64,000 nt of DNA from Eucalyptus grandis (taxonomy: Eukaryota; Streptophyta; Magnoliopsida; Myrtales; Myrtaceae): assembly GCF_016545825.1 (NCBI RefSeq), contig NC_052614.1, forward strand, positions 36,116,072 through 36,180,071. Reading direction: 5' to 3'. Of the stretch, positions 34,016 to 46,368 are shown piece after piece (position 1 is the first letter of the stretch; every line of letters begins with the position of its first letter). The position numbers and the translations under genes are program-made. The notes below the pieces were generated by a model. That model made no database searches. It saw nothing but the letters and a program-made list of their open reading frames with translations, and was not told the DNA's origin.

Positions 34016-34042
34016 GCATGACAGTGTGTGCCTGGTTTCAAG

Positions 34043-34153
34043 GTAAGTAATGCTTGCAATGCATGTGTAATTTGCATGATGCATTGAGTTGTTATTGGAT
34101 TTCCCTGTCTGCTGAGTGGTTGTACTCACCCCTTTTGGGGAATAACATTTCAG
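34043..34153 (+). promoter_or_regulatory. intron-like segment in LTR B (solo copy)
   Basis: The donor is TCAAG|GTAAGT, the branch-like TGTACTCACCCC, and the acceptor ACATTTCAG|ATTAG. Length is 111 bp. In the B 3' LTR the acceptor reads TTTCAT, so splicing there would fail. Confidence 0.6.
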
Positions 34154-34162
34154 ATTAGCAGT

Positions 34163-34456
34163 ATGCCGCTTTCTGCCATCTCGCGGGGAGTCTTCTATGG
34201 TCTACCGTCTGATGTAGAGGTTGAGTGTGCAAAGATAGACTGTCCCTCTATTCCCGGACTAACTTTTATCCGAGTGCGATGTCTAGTGATGTATGATATC
34301 GGCCTGGCTGGGGGCCCTGTCATACAAGAGTTCATTTCGTGCACGTTCGACGAGATAGAGCTATGCGAGGGATGCTTTGTCGCCGCCACCACCCGATGCA
34401 CCGGGCTGGGTGTGAGACTGCGCACGACAGTAGGAGCTAGATCTCTTTTGATGTAG
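34163..34456 (+). pseudogene. LTR ORF, copy B (solo), frameshifted near the end
   Basis: Starts MPLSAISRGVFYGLPSDVEVE, with IPGLTFIRVR, LVMYDIGLAGG and VIQEFIS as in A and C. After EFIS a missing base throws it out of frame; the expected HVRRD and PPPPDAPGWV are readable in the next frame. Up to that point there is no stop. The same ORF in the truncated LTR (from 36572) and the B 3' LTR (from about 45221) is more heavily damaged by indels. Confidence 0.7.
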
Positions 34457-34846
34457 ATAGTCGACACTTTCGATGGGGGTTTTGTGCTCGCATGATGTTG
34501 AGGGTCGAGGTCTCTTTTTGAGGTTTTAGGCTGGACATGGCTGAGTCCTAGCTTTTCCTTGTTATGTACCGACCCGAGAGTAGTCCCATCTTGAAAATAT
34601 ATGTAAGTAATGTGTCGATGTTTGTTTATAAAAATCCGATGTTTAGCTGGTGTGTATTTGTATCATGGATTGGTAGGGGATAGATGGTGATGTTTAATTT
34701 GCTTCCGCTATGAGTCGCGTTGGGACCGCTTTGTTTCAAAAAAAAAATGTGTCTGAAAATTAGGACGCTTGTTCGAAACAAAAAGAAAGGGATTAAAGTG
34801 TAACATCAAAGCTTGTGGCGATCACCGAAGCGTTCGGGGTGCTACA

Positions 34847-35281
34847 TTTATGCTTCCACTAATAAATTGCCCTGGGACCGTTTTGAAAAAAAAAAAAAGC
34901 CTAAGGTCCTTCATCCTTCTTTAAACCCCTTTTTATAAAAGACAAGTAACGGATATCTTATTGAGAGAAATCGATTGGCAGGCTGTGGCGACCTCAGGTG
35001 TTCAGGGGTGCCACATCCCGTACTTGGTTGGTATCAGAGCAATGGTTATAGGTTTGAGTGATAAGGAGTCTCATTTGGAAATTGAGGAACATGATGACAA
35101 TGCACACCATAGGATATTGATTGAAATAGTTGGGTAACTTCGAATAACGGGTGATGGGTAATCACTCGTAGATCCCTAGTAGTTGTTTTGAATTGCTTTT
35201 AGGTACCAGTAACATGGTTATGTTACTTATTTTTCCTTAGTTGCTGTTGTTTTTCATCAAGACATTGAGTCACAGATATTT
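34847..35281 (+). repeat. duplicated A LTR end, primer site and leader (copy 1)
   Basis: Contains TTTAT, the last 164 bp of the A LTR (to 35015), the A primer site and about 260 bp of A leader. It ends abruptly at 35278-35281, where the sequence becomes the middle of LTR B; the four bases ATTT are shared by both sides. Copy 2 is 45901-46333. The copies differ at roughly nine places in 425 bp (hand count), plus poly-A length. Confidence 0.9.
35029..35040 (+). promoter_or_regulatory. primer binding site of A (copy 1)
   Basis: TGGTATCAGAGC, complementary to the 3' end of plant initiator tRNA-Met, 13 bp after the LTR end. It is intact here; the second copy has one change. Confidence 0.9.
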
Positions 35282-36156
35282 TGGAAAATCATAGATGTTA
35301 AATTTAATATTTATTTATGAAAATAAATAAATATAATAATAAAATAATAAAATAATAATAAAATAATAATAAAATAAAATGGATTTTTATTGCCATGGAT
35401 TCAATTCTATTTGTGTGGCATATGTGTGATGAGGTCTTTGCACATGTATTGGATTGAGATGTATATGTGATAAAGTCTTGGTATGCGTATGACATGGTCC
35501 CTGTACATGTATTGAATTGATATGTGTATGGGATAAAGTTTTGGCATGTGTATGACATATGAATTGAGATGCAAGTGTGAATTCCATGTCAAGTGTGATT
35601 TGTTTGATACCATGCCAATTGCCATGTTAAATTGAGATAAAGAAATGGTATATGTGGATGATGGTAAATGAGGAAGTGGTTGTGGTGGAGGATGATGGCC
35701 GGAATATATAGATACATTGCCAGAATTCCCTAGGAGATTCAGCATGCCCGAAATGTGGGGGGCCGGAAGCCTTGTCGGAGGTCTTTGCCCGAAAGGAATG
35801 CCTCGCGACACCAGGATTTGGGTGCGGGATGCCTGGCTAGAAGGGTAAAGGCCGGAAGCCCTGTCGGAGGTTTCTGCTTGAAGGGAATGCCTCGTGATGC
35901 TAGTTGAGATGCGAGATGCCCGGAATTTGGGGGGCCGGAAGCCCGGTGGCCATGGGATGGCTGAGCTTGCCGGGAGCCCTGTTGGAGGTTTATGCCCGAA
36001 AGGTTGATGATGAGATTGATGAATGGGTGATGTGGTGATCAAAATTGAAAGATAAAGATGAAAATTAAACCATGATATGATATGCATGATGATATGCACA
36101 ATGATAATGATGATGATATGTGATGTGATATGATGATCACCCATGATATGATATGC

Positions 36157-36188
<32 letters not shown>

Positions 36189-37263
36189 ATGTGATGTGAT
36201 ATGATGATCACCCATGATATGATATGCATGATGATATGCATGATGATGATGATGATGATGATATGTGATCTGATATGATGATCACCCATGATATGATATG
36301 CATGATGATATGCATGATGATGATGATGATGATATGTGATGTGATATGATGATCACTCATGATATGTTATGCATAATGATATGCACGATGATGATGATGA
36401 TGATATGTGATGTGATATGATGATGCATGACAAAGTGTGTGCCTGGTTTCAAGGTAAGTAATGCTGCAATGCATGTGTAATTTGCATGATGCATTGAGTT
36501 GTTATTGGATTTCCTATCTCTTTGAGTGGTTGTACTCATTCCTTTTGGGAATAACATTTCAGATTAGCGGTATGCCGCTTTCTCGCCGTCTCGCGGGGGT
36601 ATTCTATGGTCTACCGTCGATTTAGAGGTTGAGTGTGCAAAGATAGACTTTGTCCCTCTATTCCCGGACTGACTTTTATCGAGTGCGATGTCTAGTGATG
36701 TATGATATCGGCTTTGGTCGGGGGCCCTGTCATACAAGAGTTCATTTTTGTGCACGTTCGACGAGATGGAGCTATGCGAGGGATGCTGTCGCCGCCACCA
36801 CCTGATGCACCGAGTTGGGTGTGAGACCTGCGCGCGACGAGTAGGAGCTAGATCTCTTTTTGATGTAGATAGTCGACACTTTCGATGGGGGGTTTTTGTG
36901 CTCGCATGATGTTGAGGGTCGAGGTCTCTTTTTGAGGTTTTAAGCTGGACATGGCTGAGTCCTAGCTTTTCCTTGTTATGTACCGACCCGAGAGTAGTCC
37001 CATCTTGAAAATATATGTAAGTAATGTGTCGACGTTTGTTTATAAAAATCCCGATGTTTAGCTGGTGTGTATTTGTTTCATGGATTGGTAGGGGGATAGA
37101 TGGTGATGTTTAATTTGCTTCCACTATGAGCCGCGTTGGGACCGCTTTGTTTCAAAAAAAAAAATGTGTCTGCAAATTAGGACGCTTGTTCGAAACAAAA
37201 AGAAAGGTATTAAAGTGTAACATCAGAGCTTGTGGCGATCGCCGAAGGGTTCGGGGTGCTACA
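35278..37263 (+). mobile_element. element B 5' LTR, truncated at its 5' side
   Basis: Starts in mid-LTR (equivalent to about 32801 in the solo copy) and ends GGGTGCTACA at 37263. It is about 1.99 kb of an expected 3.7-3.8 kb. TATA box and leader are missing, so this LTR cannot drive B. It contains modules, a five-unit VNTR, an intron-like segment (donor GT 36454, acceptor AG 36562) and a frameshifted ORF. Confidence 0.9.
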
Positions 37264-37274
37264 ACGCTCCTTTT

Positions 37275-37286
37275 TGGTATCAGAGC
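37275..37286 (+). promoter_or_regulatory. primer binding site of B
   Basis: TGGTATCAGAGC, complementary to initiator tRNA-Met, 11 bp after the LTR end. Intact. Confidence 0.92.
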
Positions 37287-37547
37287 GAATGGTTATAGGT
37301 GGAGTGATAAGGAGCCTCATTTGGAATTGAGGAACATGATGACAATGCACACCCTAGGATGTGGAACGAAATAATTGAATAACGGGTGATGAGTATTCAC
37401 TCGTAGATCCCCAGTAGTTTATTTTGAGTTGCTTTTAGGTGCCAATAACATGTATATGTTACTTATGTAGTAGTAGTAATTGCTTTGAATGGAGGCAGTG
37501 AGTCTCAGATTATTCCTGAGGCAATGCTTGGAAATTGCAGGAAAGTC

Positions 37548-40500
37548 ATGGTGCGAGCTGGAAGTGCTCATCCATCGAGGGCTGAAGCCTCTGCTGCAAG
37601 GGCTGAACCCCGAATGGAAGATATCCTGCAGGCATTAGCCAATATTGGAAATTTGATGGAGAGGCAGGCGCAGCAACAGCCTGGAGCAGAACGCCGTACT
37701 CAAAGACTAGTGGAGCAGTTTTTGAAGCTGGAGCCACTTAAGTTTAATAGAATGGGAAGTCCTGAGGAGGCAGAGCATTGGATTGATGGGATGGAACGAA
37801 TTTTCCGGCTGTTGGACTGCACTGATGCTGAGAAAATAGTCTTAGCAGAGTATCAATTGGAGGGAAATGCGAAGTTTTGGTGGAGAGCTTCGAAGGACAT
37901 AATCTTTCCACCAGGTACTGATGTGAGCTAGGAGGAGTTTGTTAGGGCTTTCAATAGGAAGCATTTCTCTGATTGTGCTAAGGATAGAAAGATTACTGAA
38001 TTTGTTCAGCTAGAACAAAAGGGGTTGACTGTAGATCGGTATGAGGCTAGATTTTCTGAATTGTCTAGATATGCTCCTAGATTGATTGAGGATCAAGAAG
38101 AGAAAGCTAAGAGACTCCTGAAAGGGCTGAGGACTGACATTAGAAAGCAACTGGTGCCTTTGAACATAAGAGATTATAATGAAATTTATGAAAGGGCACA
38201 GTTAGTGGAGCATGAATTGTTGAGAGAGCGGTTGGAATTTAAGAAACCGTTGAACTTTAGTAATGTAAGAAAGGGGAAGAGACCTTATTCTGGTCAAGGT
38301 CAGACCTAGAATGTGAAGAAGAAGAGTAATTATGGGAATTCTGGAGGGGCAAAGAGTGGTCTGAATATAGGGAAAGCACCCTATCAGCCTGGTATTTGCC
38401 AGAGGTGTAATGGGAGACATGGCCCAGGACCTTGTACGGGACAGCAGAAATTTTTTGGTTGTGGACAAGTAGGTCATCTTAGGAGAAATTGCCCACAAGA
38501 GAGGTCGCAAATGAGTGTTGGCTCAGTGCGACAGGGATATCAGAGTGCTATTAGGTCAAATCCGCAAGGAAATCCTCAGAGACCACCTGCACAAGGAAGA
38601 GTGTATGCGATTACCCAGGAGGAAGCCGAAGCTTCCAAAAATGTTATCTCAGGTACGATTCTTATTAATGGTGAAAAGGCATATGCATTGTTTGACACGG
38701 GTGCAACGCATTCGTTTATGTCTGAAAGATATAGATGTTTGAATAAGATAGAAGTTATGCCTCTTGAGACGCCTCTTTATGTTTCCACACCTTTAAAGAA
38801 TATGGTATTGTCTACGCTGGTGTGTGGAAATTGTAAGATATCCATGGGAGGAAAGGACATGGAAATAGACTTGGTTGTAATGGCTATGTATGATTTTGAC
38901 GTTATTATAGGAATGGACTGGCTTCGTAAGTATCGGGCTAAAATGGATTGTTATAGAAGGGTGATTCAATTCGTTTTACTTGATCAGTCTAGTTGTGAAT
39001 TTTTAGGAGGTCAAATCCATTTGCCTATAGCGCTTATTTCGGCAGTAGAAGCTTGTAAGTTACTTGACGAAGGATGTCAAGGGTACCTAGCCATAGTTAG
39101 AGATTATGCAAGGAAGGAGTCTAATCTTGAGGTAGTTCGTGTAGTTAACGAATTTCAAGATGTATTTCCTGAGGAATTGCCTGGATTGCCGCCAGAGCGG
39201 GAGATTGAATTTGAAATTGAATTAATGCCTGGAACAGGACCAATATCAAAAGCCCCATATAGGATGGCCTTAGTTGAATTGAAGGAATTGAAAGTGCAAC
39301 TGCAAGAATTGCTTGACAAAGGATTCATTAGACCAAGTGCTTCACCTTGGGGTGCACCGGTCTTGTTTGTGAAAAAGAAAGATGGATCAATGCGCTTGTG
39401 TATTGACTATAGGCAGTTGAATCAAATGACCATTAAGAATAAGTATCCTTTGCCTAGAATTGATGACTTGTTTGACCAGCTTCAGGGAAGTTCAGTTTTC
39501 TCTAAGATTGACTTGAGGTCGGGATACCATCAGTTGAGAATTAAGAAGGAGGACATTCCTAAGACTGCGTTCAGGACTCGTTATGGACACTATGAGTTTT
39601 GTTATGCCGTTTGGATTGACTAATGCACCTGCTGCATTTATGGATTTGATGAATAGAATATTTCAGCCTTATTTAGACCAATTTGTGATTGTGTTTATTG
39701 ATGATATTTTGGTATATTCAAAAGGTTCTAAAGAGCATGAGCAGCATTTGAGAATAGTTTTGCAGACCCTGAGAGAGCATAAGTTGTATGCTAAGTTTAG
39801 TAAGTGTGAATTCTGGTTGGATCGGATAATATTTCTAGGACATGTGGTGTCAGGAAAAGGAATTGCAATAGACCCAGCAAAAGTTGAAATGGTAGTGAAT
39901 TGGCCGAGACCGACGACACCTACTGAGATACGAAGTTTCTTAGGACTTGCCAGTTATTATAGAAGGTTCATTGAAGGATTTTCAAAACTGACAGGACCTT
40001 TAACTAAATTGACCCGAAAGAATGTAGAATTTGAGTGGAATGGAGAATGTGAAAGGAGTTTTCAGGAGCTCAAAAGGAAATTGACTTCGACTCCAGTTCT
40101 GACTATACCTACTGGACCTGATGGTTTCACAGTGTATAGTGATGCATCTTACAAAGGACTAGGATGTGTGTTAATGCAGCATGGCAAGGTTGTAGCCTAT
40201 GCATCCAGACAATTGAAACCCCATGAGCTGAATTATCCGACGCATGATTTAGAGCTAGCAGCTATAGTGTTTGCCTTAAAGATATGGAGACACTATTTGT
40301 ATGGGGAAAAGTTTGAGATTTATACGGATCATAAAAGTTTGAAGTATCTGTTCTCACAAAAGGAGTTGAACATGAGACAAAGGAGGTGGATGGAGTTGTT
40401 GAAAGATTATGATTGTGAGATAAGATATCATCCAGGAAAAGCGAATAGAGTAGCAGATGCTCTTAGTCGAAAGTCGGCCGTAGAAATAGCTAGTTTGAGG

Positions 40501-42047
40501 TGGCAGAATGGGAATTGTTGGAATCTGTGGCAAGTTCAGAATTTAAATTGGAAATAGATTGTCTTACTGGTATGCTTAGTGCATTAAGGATTGAGCCAGA
40601 GATTATCCAGAAAATTAAAATCCTGCAAGAATTTGACCTAGAGATTTTGAAAGTGAAGAATGCTGTATCTTTAGGGAAAAGATAAGAATTTCAGATCTCT
40701 GATGATGGAATAGTAAGATGTCAAGGATGACCTTGTGTTCCCGACAATGAGGAATTGAGGAAGCAAATTCTGTCGGAGGCACATAAGAGTAATTATAGTA
40801 TCCACCCAGGTAGTACAAAGATGTATAGAAATTTGCGTCAGCAATTTTGGTGGAATGGGATGAAGGCAGATACGGCTAAGTACGTTTCTCAATGTTTGAC
40901 GTGTCAGCAAGTAAAAGCGGAACATCGTAGACCCGCAGGACTTTTGAGACCATTAGACATTCCAGAATGGAAATGGGAACATATAACGATGGACTTTGTG
41001 CAAGGATTGCCAAGGACATCAAGTGGTCATGATTCAATTTGGGTGATAGTGGATCGTTTGACTAAGTCGGCTCATTTCTTAGCGATTCGCATGGACTACC
41101 CAATGGATAAGTATGCGGACATGTATGTAAGTGAAGTGGTATGCTTACATGGTGTTCCAGTGACCATTACTTCAGATCGAGATTCGAGGTTTACTTCGAA
41201 TTTTTGGAAAAGTCTTCAAGTTGCATTAGGATCTAAGCTTCAATTTAGTACTGCTTTTCATCCTCAGACAGATGGTCAATCAGAAAGAGTGATCCAAATA
41301 TTAGAGGATATGTTAAGGGCTTGTGCAATTGATTTCAAAGGAAATTGGGATGAAAGATTGCATTTGGTAGAGTTTGCCTATAATAATAGCTTTCAGAAGA
41401 GTATAGGCATGGCACCTTATGAAGCATTATATGGAAGGAGATGTAGGACTCCTGTTTGTTGGAGTGAAGTGGGTGAAAGGAAGTTGACAGGACCTGAACT
41501 GGTACAAGTTACCACTAAGGCTGTTGAAGTTATCAGAGAAAGGCTTAGAACAGCTCAGAGTAGACAGAAAGGTTACGCAGATAGACGTAGAAGGCCTTTG
41601 GAATTTAGTGTAGGAGACCATGTATTCCTTAAGGTATCTCCAATGAAAAGAATATCTCGATTCGAGATGAAGGGTAAGCTAAGCCCTAGATTTGTTGGAC
41701 CTTTTGAAATTCTTGAGAGGATAGGGGATATAGCTTATTGTTTAGCGTTACCTCCTAAGTTAGAAAATCTGCATGATGTGTTTCATGTATCGATGTTGAG
41801 GAAGTACCAGCCGGATCCTGGTCACATACTCGATCATGAAGCCATCAAAATGGATGAGAAAGTAAGGTACATTGAGGAGCCTGTGCAGATATTAGATCGA
41901 AAGGAGCAAATTCTTAGGACCAAAAAGATCCCATTGGTTAAGGTGTTATGGCGACATCATGATGTGGAGGAAGCCACATGGGAAAGTGAGGATCAGATAA
42001 AGGAAAAATACCCTTATTTATTTCAAGAAGGCGCGAGTAGTGCTTGA
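37548..42047 (+). pseudogene. gag-pol: element B gag-pol with chromodomain remnant
   Basis: Start chosen at MVRAGSAHPS, conserved in A. Gag: WIDGMERIFRLLD, KFWWRA, YEARFSELSRYAPRLI; the zinc knuckle at about 38450 reads [14 protein letters not shown], first Cys lost. Protease [10 protein letters not shown] at about 38690. RT from about 39150, with [13 protein letters not shown] at about 39700. RNase H from about 40130 (YSDAS, DLELAA, YTDHKSL). Integrase 40755-42047 with HHCC zinc (CLTCQQ) and all three catalytic acids (MDFVQ, SDRDSR, GQSERV), then VKVLWRHHDVEEATWESED, a Tekay/Del chromodomain remnant. Defects: stops at 37929, 38307, 40683 and 40728; one-base deletions near 39597 and 40500. 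About 1500 codons originally. Product was a virus-like-particle polyprotein. It is well preserved but not functional. Confidence 0.95.
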
Positions 42048-42068
42048 ATTTCGAGGATGAAATTCTCT

Positions 42069-42082
42069 AAGGAGGGGAGAAT
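42069..42082 (+). promoter_or_regulatory. polypurine tract of B
   Basis: AAGGAGGGGAGAAT directly abuts the 3' LTR; it would prime plus-strand synthesis. Confidence 0.85.
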
Positions 42083-45000
42083 TGTGGCATCCCAGAAATT
42101 CAAAGCCAAGCCTTAAGGTGTGTTAAAGTCTCTAATTAGGTGACAAAATTTCCATGGCTTATGTTTTGGCCATTAGTCTTTTAATTTGATGATTTGTGCT
42201 TGTGATTGTGGAAATTTAATTTAATTTAATGCTTAATAAGATTAAATTTCAATGAGCAAAAATATCCCAAGACTTTGGCCAAGATGAAAATTTGGAATTC
42301 AAGAATATTTATAAAAAGAATTTCAAAAAAAAAAAAAAGGGGTTGAATTTTCGAAATGGGCCTTGGGCCCATTAGCCTAAAGCTTGGTGGGCCAAGCTAG
42401 TTGGCCCAAGAAGGGAATTCGCCGGCCCATTAGTGGCCCAAGAAGAGTGATTGCCAGCCATGCATGGACCTTGCCAAGTGGCAAGCAAAGTCCCCATGCA
42501 TTGGTCTATTTGAAAGGCTTGTAATCATTACAAATCATGGGATTAGGGGTGTATAACAGGAAAAAGGAGAGAGAAGGTGGCCGGTTACTTGCTTCATTCA
42601 TCCAAAGAGAGGGTGAGAGAGAGAGAGAGATTGCGAGAGAAAGGGAGAGGCCGAGAGGGGAAGGAGGCGGAGCTGAGGGGTGCCGCCGTTCATTCGCCGT
42701 CCGATCGCCGTGTCCCGCCGCTGTTCGCCGTCGTTTGCTCATCTTAGAGGCAAGTGGAGTCCTATAACTTCTCTTGCATGTGTGTATATGGTTTGCATGT
42801 TCGATTTTAGGTGTGATTTGTGCGAAAAACCGAGGTAAGAGTTGGTTATTTTCAAACCGTGTGACTGTTCTTGTTCGGTTTGTGGAAGTCAGTAGCTTGT
42901 TCGAGCTTTCATGTGTATTGGGAGTCCGATTTTGGCTTTGTTGTCTTCATGAAAGTTGTAGCTAACATCTTCTAGTATAACATACTGAAATTTCGTGAAA
43001 AATGATGGACATTTGAGTGATAAAAGCCTTGTTATACGGAGACCCCAGATCTGTGATGTTTTCACTGACCTCTTGTTGGATTCTTGGTTGCATGTTGGTT
43101 TGTGATGAAAATATGACTTCTATGTCTTCATGAAAGTTGTAGGTAACATCTTAAAATACAACATAATAAAATTTGAAGTGAAATGAACAAGTATAGACTA
43201 GTAAGTCGGCTAGATCTTGGAGACGATGGTTCTGGTGATGTGTTCCGAGACACCCGAGACTTCATGGACTTAAATGGTGACCATAATTTGGTTATTTGAC
43301 CTAGGTCTCTGCATGAAACTTGTAAATGACACCTTGGTACATAACATACTCAAATTTCAGAGGAAACGAAAGAGAATAGATGGGTAAAATCTAAAACTTT
43401 CGGAGAAGTGTATTCTGGACGACGCGGTAGTGGTTCCAGAGGTTTCGTGGGGTTGTATAAATTAATATAAAAATAATTTTGCTTAGAGTTCTTCACGAAA
43501 AGTGCACGAAAATGTGTTGGCTATCACCCTGTAAAATTTCGTAATTTTTGAAGGCCATATGAGTATTTTAATCGAATTTATTTGGAAACTGTGCAATTCT
43601 GGTCATTATCCGAATATCATGTGCTCATTTCTGGAAATTGTGAAATTATGAGAAATTCAAATTGGCCATGAATTTTGTATGAAATTGTGATCCTATTGAT
43701 TTGTTTAGTGATTGTTTGAATACTATGATTTTGGAAAATCATAGATATTAAATTTAATATTTATTTATGAAAATAAATAAATATAATAATAAAATAATAA
43801 AATAATAATAAAATAATAATAAAATAAAATGGATTTTTATTTGGCCATGGATTCAATTCTATTTGTGTGGCATATGTGTGATGAGGTCTTTGCACATGTA
43901 TTGGATTGAGATGTATATGTGATAAAGTCTTGGTATGCGTATGACATGGTCCTTGTACATGTATTGAATTGAGATATGTATGGGATAAAGTTTTGGCATG
44001 TGTATGACATATGAATTGAGATGCAAGTGTGAATTCCATGTCAAGTGTGATTTGTTTGATACCATGCCAATTGCCATGTTAAATTGAGATAAAGAAATGG
44101 TAAATGTGGATGATGGTTGTGGTGGAGGATGATGGCCGGAATGTATAGATACATTGCCGGAATTCCCTGGGAGATTCAGGATGCCCGAAATGTGGGGGGC
44201 CAGAAGCCTTGTCGGAGGTCTTTGCCCGAAAGGAATGCCTCGCGACACCAGGATTTGGGTGCGGATGCCTGGCTAGAAGGGTAAAGGCCGGAAGCCCTGT
44301 CGGAGGTTTCTGCTCGAAGGGAATGCCTCGTGATGCTAGTTGAGATGCGAGATGCCCGGAATGTGCGGGGCCGGAAGCCCGGTGGCCATGGGATGGCTGA
44401 GTTTGCCGGGAGCCCTGTCGGAGGTTTCTGCCCGAAGGGTTGATGATGAGATTGATGAATGGGTGATGTGGTGATCAAAATTGAAAGATAAAGATGAAAA
44501 TTAAACCATGATATGATATGCATGATGATATGCACGATGATGATGATGATGATATGTGATGTGATATGATGATCACCCATGATATGATATGCATGATGAT
44601 ATGCACGATGATGATGATGATGATATGCGATGTGATATGATGATCACCCATGATATGATATGCATGACGATATGCATGATGATGATGATGATGATGATAT
44701 GTGATGTGATATGATGATCACCCATGATATGATATGCATGATGATATGCACGATGATGATGATGATGATGATATGTGATGTGATATGATGATCACCCATG
44801 ATATGATATGCATGATGATATGCACGATGATGATGATGATGATATGTGATGTGATATGATGATCACCCATGATATGATATGCATGATGATATGCACGATG
44901 ATGATGATGATGATATGTGATGTGATATGATGATCACCCATGATATGATATGCATGATGATGATGATGATGATGATATGTGATGTGATATGATGATCACC

Positions 45001-45900
45001 CATGATATGATATCCATGATGATATGCACGATGATGATGATGATGATATGTGATGTGATATGATGATGCATGACGTGTGTGTGCCTGGTTTCAAGGTAGT
45101 AAGTAATGCCCGCAATGCATGTGTAATTTGCATGATGCATTGAGTTGTTATTGGATTTCCCTATCTATTTGAGTGGTTGTACTCACCCCTTTTGGAGAAT
45201 AACATTTCATATTAGCGGTATGCCGCTTCCGCCGTCTCGCGCCGGGGGGTATTCTATGGTCTACCTTCGATGTAGAGGTTGAGTGTGCGGAGATAGACCT
45301 TGTCCCTCTGTTCCCGGACTGACTTTTATCCGAGTGCGATGTCTAGTGATGTATGATATCGGCTGTCGGGGGCCCCTGTCATACAAGAGTTCATTTCGTG
45401 CACGTTCGACGGGATGGAGCTATGCGAGGGATGCCGCCGCCACCACGATGCATCGGGGGTGTGAGACTGCGCGCGACAGTAGGAGCTGGATCTCTTTTTG
45501 ATGTAGATAGTCGACACTTTCGATGGGGGGTTTTTGTGCTCGCATGATGTTGAGGGTCGAGGTCTCTTTTTGAGGTTTTAGGCTGGACATGGCTGAGTCC
45601 TAGCTTTTCCTTGTTATGTACCGACCCGAGAGTAGTCCCATATTGAATAATATGTAAGTAATGTGTCGACGTTTGTTTATAAAAATCCTTATGTTTAGCT
45701 GGTGTGTATTTGTATCATGGATTGGTAGGGGGATAGATGGTGATGTTTAATTTGCTTCCGCTATGAGTCGCGTTGGGACCGCTTTGTTTCAAAAAAAAAA
45801 ATGTGTCTGCAAATTAGGACGCTTGTTCGAAACAAAAAGAAAGGTATTAAAGTGTAACATCAGAGCTTGTGGCGATCGCCGAAGGGTTTGGGGTGCTACA
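42083..45900 (+). mobile_element. element B 3' LTR
   Basis: TGTGGCATCCCAG to GGGTGCTACA, 3818 bp, followed by TTTAT (45901-45905) and A LTR sequence. It has an eight-unit VNTR (44507-45065). Its TATA box is TATAACAG, its intron acceptor is TTTCAT, and its LTR ORF (about 45221-45460) has several indels, so it is more decayed in these signals than the solo copy. Confidence 0.93.
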
Positions 45901-46333
45901 TTTATGCTTCCACTAATAAATTGCGCTGGGACCGTTTTCAAAAAAAAAAAGCCTAAGGTCCTTGGTCCTTCTTTAAACCCCTTTTTATAAAAGACAAGTA
46001 ACGGATATCTTATTGAGAGAAATCGATTGGCAGGCTGTGGCGACCTCAGGTGTTCAGGGGTGCCACATCTCGTACTTGGTTGGTATCATAGCAATGGTTA
46101 TAGGTTTGAGTGATAAGGAGTCTCATTTGGAAATTGAGGAACATGATGACAATGCACACCATAGGATATTGATTGGAATAGTTGGGTAACTTCGAATAAC
46201 GGGTGATGGGTAATCACTCGTAGATCCCTAGTAGTTGTTTTGAATTGCTTTTAGGTACCAGTAACATGGTTATGTTACTTATTTTTCCTTAGTTGCTGTT
46301 GTTTTTAATCAAGACATTGAGTGTCAGATATTT
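45901..46333 (+). repeat. duplicated A LTR end, primer site and leader (copy 2)
   Basis: TTTAT, then the last 162 bp of the A LTR (to 46067), primer site and leader leading on into A gag. This copy continues into the rest of element A, so it marks the original position; copy 1 is the extra one. Confidence 0.9.
46081..46092 (+). promoter_or_regulatory. primer binding site of A (copy 2), one mismatch
   Basis: TGGTATCATAGC; a G-to-T change against copy 1 and the tRNA-Met complement. Confidence 0.85.
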
Positions 46334-46368
46334 CTTGAGGCAAATGCTTGGAAAACTGTAGGGAAATC

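Larger units (their letters stand above)
31138..34846 (+). mobile_element. B-type solo LTR inside the A 5' LTR
   Basis: Runs from TGTGGCATCCCAG to GGGTGCTACA, 3709 bp. TTTAT lies on both sides (31133-31137 and 34847-34851), and A LTR sequence lies beyond it on both sides. It is closely similar (a few per cent differences by eye) to the B 3' LTR 42083-45900. It is no longer followed by a B internal region. It appears to be what remains of a duplicated B copy after LTR-LTR recombination. Confidence 0.88.

Noticed and set aside
33590..34020. Regular direct repeats resembling a CRISPR array
   Set aside because: Units are contiguous, low-complexity GAT-rich tandem repeats without distinct spacers, in a eukaryotic LTR; a VNTR, not CRISPR.
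31138..45900. Two independent insertions of B into A
   Set aside because: All three B/A boundaries use the same TTTAT and the same A position, which two independent events would not produce; duplication explains it better.
34847..46333. The A-segment duplication as a pure assembly artefact
   Set aside because: The two segments differ at several bases and in poly-A length, and the junction has a specific 4-base overlap. An artefact is not excluded without long reads.
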